Of a stretch of DNA of 14,572 bases, positions 12,992 through 14,572 are shown one piece after another (the first letter of the stretch is position 1; every line of letters starts with the position of its first letter). Made by a program: the position numbers and the translations under genes. Source of the stretch: a candidate division WWE3 bacterium. GTDB lineage: Bacteria; Patescibacteriota; WWE3; UBA101185; UBA10185. Location of the stretch: positions 1 to 14,572 of the forward strand of contig PXDX01000112.1 in NCBI GenBank assembly GCA_003564915.1, given 5' to 3'. Under the pieces are notes generated by a model. The model saw nothing but the letters and a program-made list of their open reading frames with translations. It had not been told where the DNA came from and did not search any database.

Positions 12992-14174
12992 GATCTTGCT
13001 TTTTATATGGATTTTGTCTTTGAGTTTTGGTCAGTTATCGCTTATTCGAAGGGATATTTTCGGAGGAGTGTATATTTTCGATATTCTGGCTCTATTTTGG
13101 GTTTTCGTAGTATCATTTGGTCTCTTAGTATCCGAGAAAACACGTCTTTATGTTCCACGTCTATATTTTTGGTTTATCACGTTCCTATTTATTGCTCTGA
13201 TCTCTTTTGTCATGATTATCCCTCGATATTCAACAACCGAGATTCTTTACTCAGGTTTCTACTTTGTAAGGTTGTTGGTATATGTGTATGGGGGTATTCT
13301 TGTGTGGAACCTTCTTCATGAAAATATGATATCCGAAGGCTATATTCTCAAACTTATTATGTTTTCTGGTATCTTTTTGGTATTTGGCGGCTTGATCCAA
13401 ATGATTTTCCTACCGGATCTTGGAGTTTTAGATCAGGCTTTAGGCTGGGATCCCCATCAAAACAGGCTTGTTTCCACTTTTCTTGATCCAAACTTTTTAG
13501 GAGCCTATTTGGTTATTTGTTTTAATTTTGTTATTGCTTTCCGCAAAGATTTGGAGAGGTATTTTTACCCTCTGCTGCTGGTTTTCTCGGGAGCAGTTAT
13601 GCTGACATTTTCCCGTAGCGCTTGGATGGCAGCCGGTATCAGTGTATTTATTTGGGGAATATTAAAGTATCGTCTTCTGCTTTTAATAGCCCTCTTAATA
13701 GGTTTTGGCGCTTATTATACGGTTCCGCGAGTTCAGACCAGAATTGCGGGTCTCACGGATCCCGATGATTCTGCTCATTTCCGACTAATCTCTTGGAGGA
13801 AAACATTGGCAATTTTTTCTGACCATCCTGTGTTGGGCGTTGGCTACAATACTTTTCGTTTTGTGCAAAGGGATTACGGTTACTTTGACCTTGATTGGGG
13901 AGGAAAGTCGGGTGCCGGATCGGATTCCAGTCTTTTGTTGATTCTAGCAACAACAGGGGTTGCAGGAGCTATCCCCTTCGCAATTTTTCTAACTTTACCT
14001 GTTTTAGGCGCAATTATAGTAAAAGATAGATCCAATTGGGACCTTCTTGCGTTGGCTTCCATACCCGCCCTTCTAGCAGGATCTTTCTTCATTAACTCAC
14101 TCTTTTATCCGCAGATAATGTTTTTGTGGAATATTGTGCTTACAGGTCTTATCTTTTCACGTACTCAACGGTAA
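12981..14174 (+). CDS. O-antigen ligase/polymerase-like membrane protein (Wzy_C type)
   Basis: The 397-residue product has about 11-12 predicted membrane segments and the large external loop typical of WaaL/Wzy proteins. Within it, WDPHQNRLVSTFLDPNFLGAYL, TFSRSAWMAAGIS and SWRKTLAIFSDHPVLGVGYNTF match the Wzy_C pattern (an Arg-containing loop and P-GVG--N-F). Such enzymes polymerise or attach lipid-linked glycans at the outer membrane face. In a cell probably lacking an outer membrane, the acceptor could be a lipid, the wall or an S-layer-like glycoprotein; this is inference. It overlaps the flippase by 11 nt and has its own strong Shine-Dalgarno, so the two are tightly coupled. Its last 26 nt overlap the 3' end of the convergent Ig-like gene. 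Confidence 0.85.
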   Translation: MLYKILLFIWILSLSFGQLSLIRRDIFGGVYIFDILALFWVFVVSFGLLVSEKTRLYVPRLYFWFITFLFIALISFVMIIPRYSTTEILYSGFYFVRLLVYVYGGILVWNLLHENMISEGYILKLIMFSGIFLVFGGLIQMIFLPDLGVLDQALGWDPHQNRLVSTFLDPNFLGAYLVICFNFVIAFRKDLERYFYPLLLVFSGAVMLTFSRSAWMAAGISVFIWGILKYRLLLLIALLIGFGAYYTVPRVQTRIAGLTDPDDSAHFRLISWRKTLAIFSDHPVLGVGYNTFRFVQRDYGYFDLDWGGKSGAGSDSSLLLILATTGVAGAIPFAIFLTLPVLGAIIVKDRSNWDLLALASIPALLAGSFFINSLFYPQIMFLWNIVLTGLIFSRTQR

Positions 14175-14572
14175 TGGTTTTTGCCGAGGTGTTTCCTGCA
14201 AGATCGGTAGCTACAACATTTATCTCTGTCTCTCCCTCTTCCACGCCCAGAAGGAAATAAAACGAGTTGTCGGGTTTCTGGATCGCAATCTTACCATTAA
14301 TCCTTATTTCGGCTTTCTCATTAATCGTTCCTTCTATCTCGATTCTTTCGTTTAGATTAGAGATTCTTTCCCCGTCCTCAGGGCTGGTTATCTCAATTTT
14401 TGGAGGATTATTGTCGTACTGAATGGTTATGGTATCTGATTTCGTATCACCGGCTTTAACGAATATCGTATTCTTTCCCTTTATGAGTTCCACATCTACA
14501 AACAAAAATTCTCCCGTCATGTCTGTCAATACGTTCGAGACTCTGGGTCCGTTTAAGTATAATTCAACATTA
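14149..14572 (-). CDS. Ig-like repeat surface protein, C-terminal part
   Basis: The frame is open to the right edge of the window, so the gene starts beyond it; about 140 C-terminal residues are visible. They form at least one and a half Ig-like beta-sandwich repeats of the bacterial type found in glucodextranase-B-like and other surface proteins. One repeat ends VKAGDTKSDTITIQYDN; then NPPKIEITSPEDGERI opens a complete one running through IEGTINEKAEIRINGKIA and INVVATDLAGNTSAKTITVEYVKR. The protein ends right after the repeat, with no sorting signal or terminal membrane helix. It is probably secreted or anchored by its missing N-terminus, binding sugars or acting as a spacer. The nearest TTG and ATG codons (14529 and 14520 regions) are internal and not starts. 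Confidence 0.8.
   Translation of the reverse strand, partial: NVELYLNGPRVSNVLTDMTGEFLFVDVELIKGKNTIFVKAGDTKSDTITIQYDNNPPKIEITSPEDGERISNLNERIEIEGTINEKAEIRINGKIAIQKPDNSFYFLLGVEEGETEINVVATDLAGNTSAKTITVEYVKR

Noticed and set aside
13007..13321. A 104-codon frame overlapping the start of the ligase-like gene on the same strand
   Set aside because: It is a +2 shadow of a clear membrane-protein gene with its own Shine-Dalgarno; no start signal or domain supports it.
1..14572. TGA reassigned to glycine, as in Gracilibacteria
   Set aside because: No gene needs an in-frame TGA to reach its family length, so reassignment is not in use here; only absence of TGA stops remains as an observation.
1..14572. 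CRISPR array, insertion sequence, integrase or prophage genes
   Set aside because: No regularly spaced repeats, terminal inverted repeats, transposase or integrase motifs were seen on either strand.

Overview
The window is a chromosomal segment from a small-genome bacterium, most likely a member of the Candidate Phyla Radiation (Patescibacteria). I base this on a compact and reduced division/cell-wall (dcw) cluster, a MurG with a rewritten N-terminal glycine loop, very short intergenic gaps, many genes that appear to be transcribed without a 5' leader, and no TGA stop codon in any of the 16 genes. The phylum is an inference from gene style, and I cannot place it more finely. Nothing looks recently transferred: no insertion sequence, integrase, attachment site or CRISPR array is visible, and no gap between genes exceeds about 110 bases.

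Region 1 (1-5971, + strand) is the dcw cluster in the order mraY (3' end only), ftsW, murG, ftsQ, ftsA, ftsZ. It supplies lipid I and lipid II synthesis (MraY, MurG), the SEDS glycan polymerase (FtsW), the divisome connector (FtsQ), and the Z-ring with its membrane tether (FtsA, FtsZ). murD, murC, murB and ddl, which often lie between these genes, are missing here. Directly after ftsZ (6001-7395) is the most interesting gene: a PilM/GspL-like cytoplasmic domain, one membrane helix and an extracytoplasmic LytR_C-type domain, a plausible lineage-specific division or envelope protein. A small RNHCP zinc-binding protein follows.

Region 2 (7814-9098) is housekeeping: rplU-rpmA (ribosomal proteins L21 and L27), signal peptidase I (lepB) on the opposite strand, and a tRNA-Val(CAC) that diverges from lepB.

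Region 3 (9100-14572) is a cell-surface carbohydrate region. A membrane-anchored GH18-like protein with an altered catalytic motif (- strand) diverges from an apparent operon of a membrane-anchored clan-A-like glycoside hydrolase, a Wzx-type flippase and an O-antigen ligase/polymerase-like protein. The 3' end of a secreted Ig-like repeat protein (- strand) converges on and overlaps the last gene.

Two window-wide patterns stand out. First, at seven protein genes a -10-like hexamer ends only 6-9 nt before the start codon, as expected for leaderless mRNAs, while downstream operon genes such as rpmA and the ligase gene carry near-perfect Shine-Dalgarno sequences. Second, stops are 9 TAA, 7 TAG and 0 TGA, with no in-frame TGA used as sense. 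All functional calls rest on motif recognition by eye; no database search was possible.
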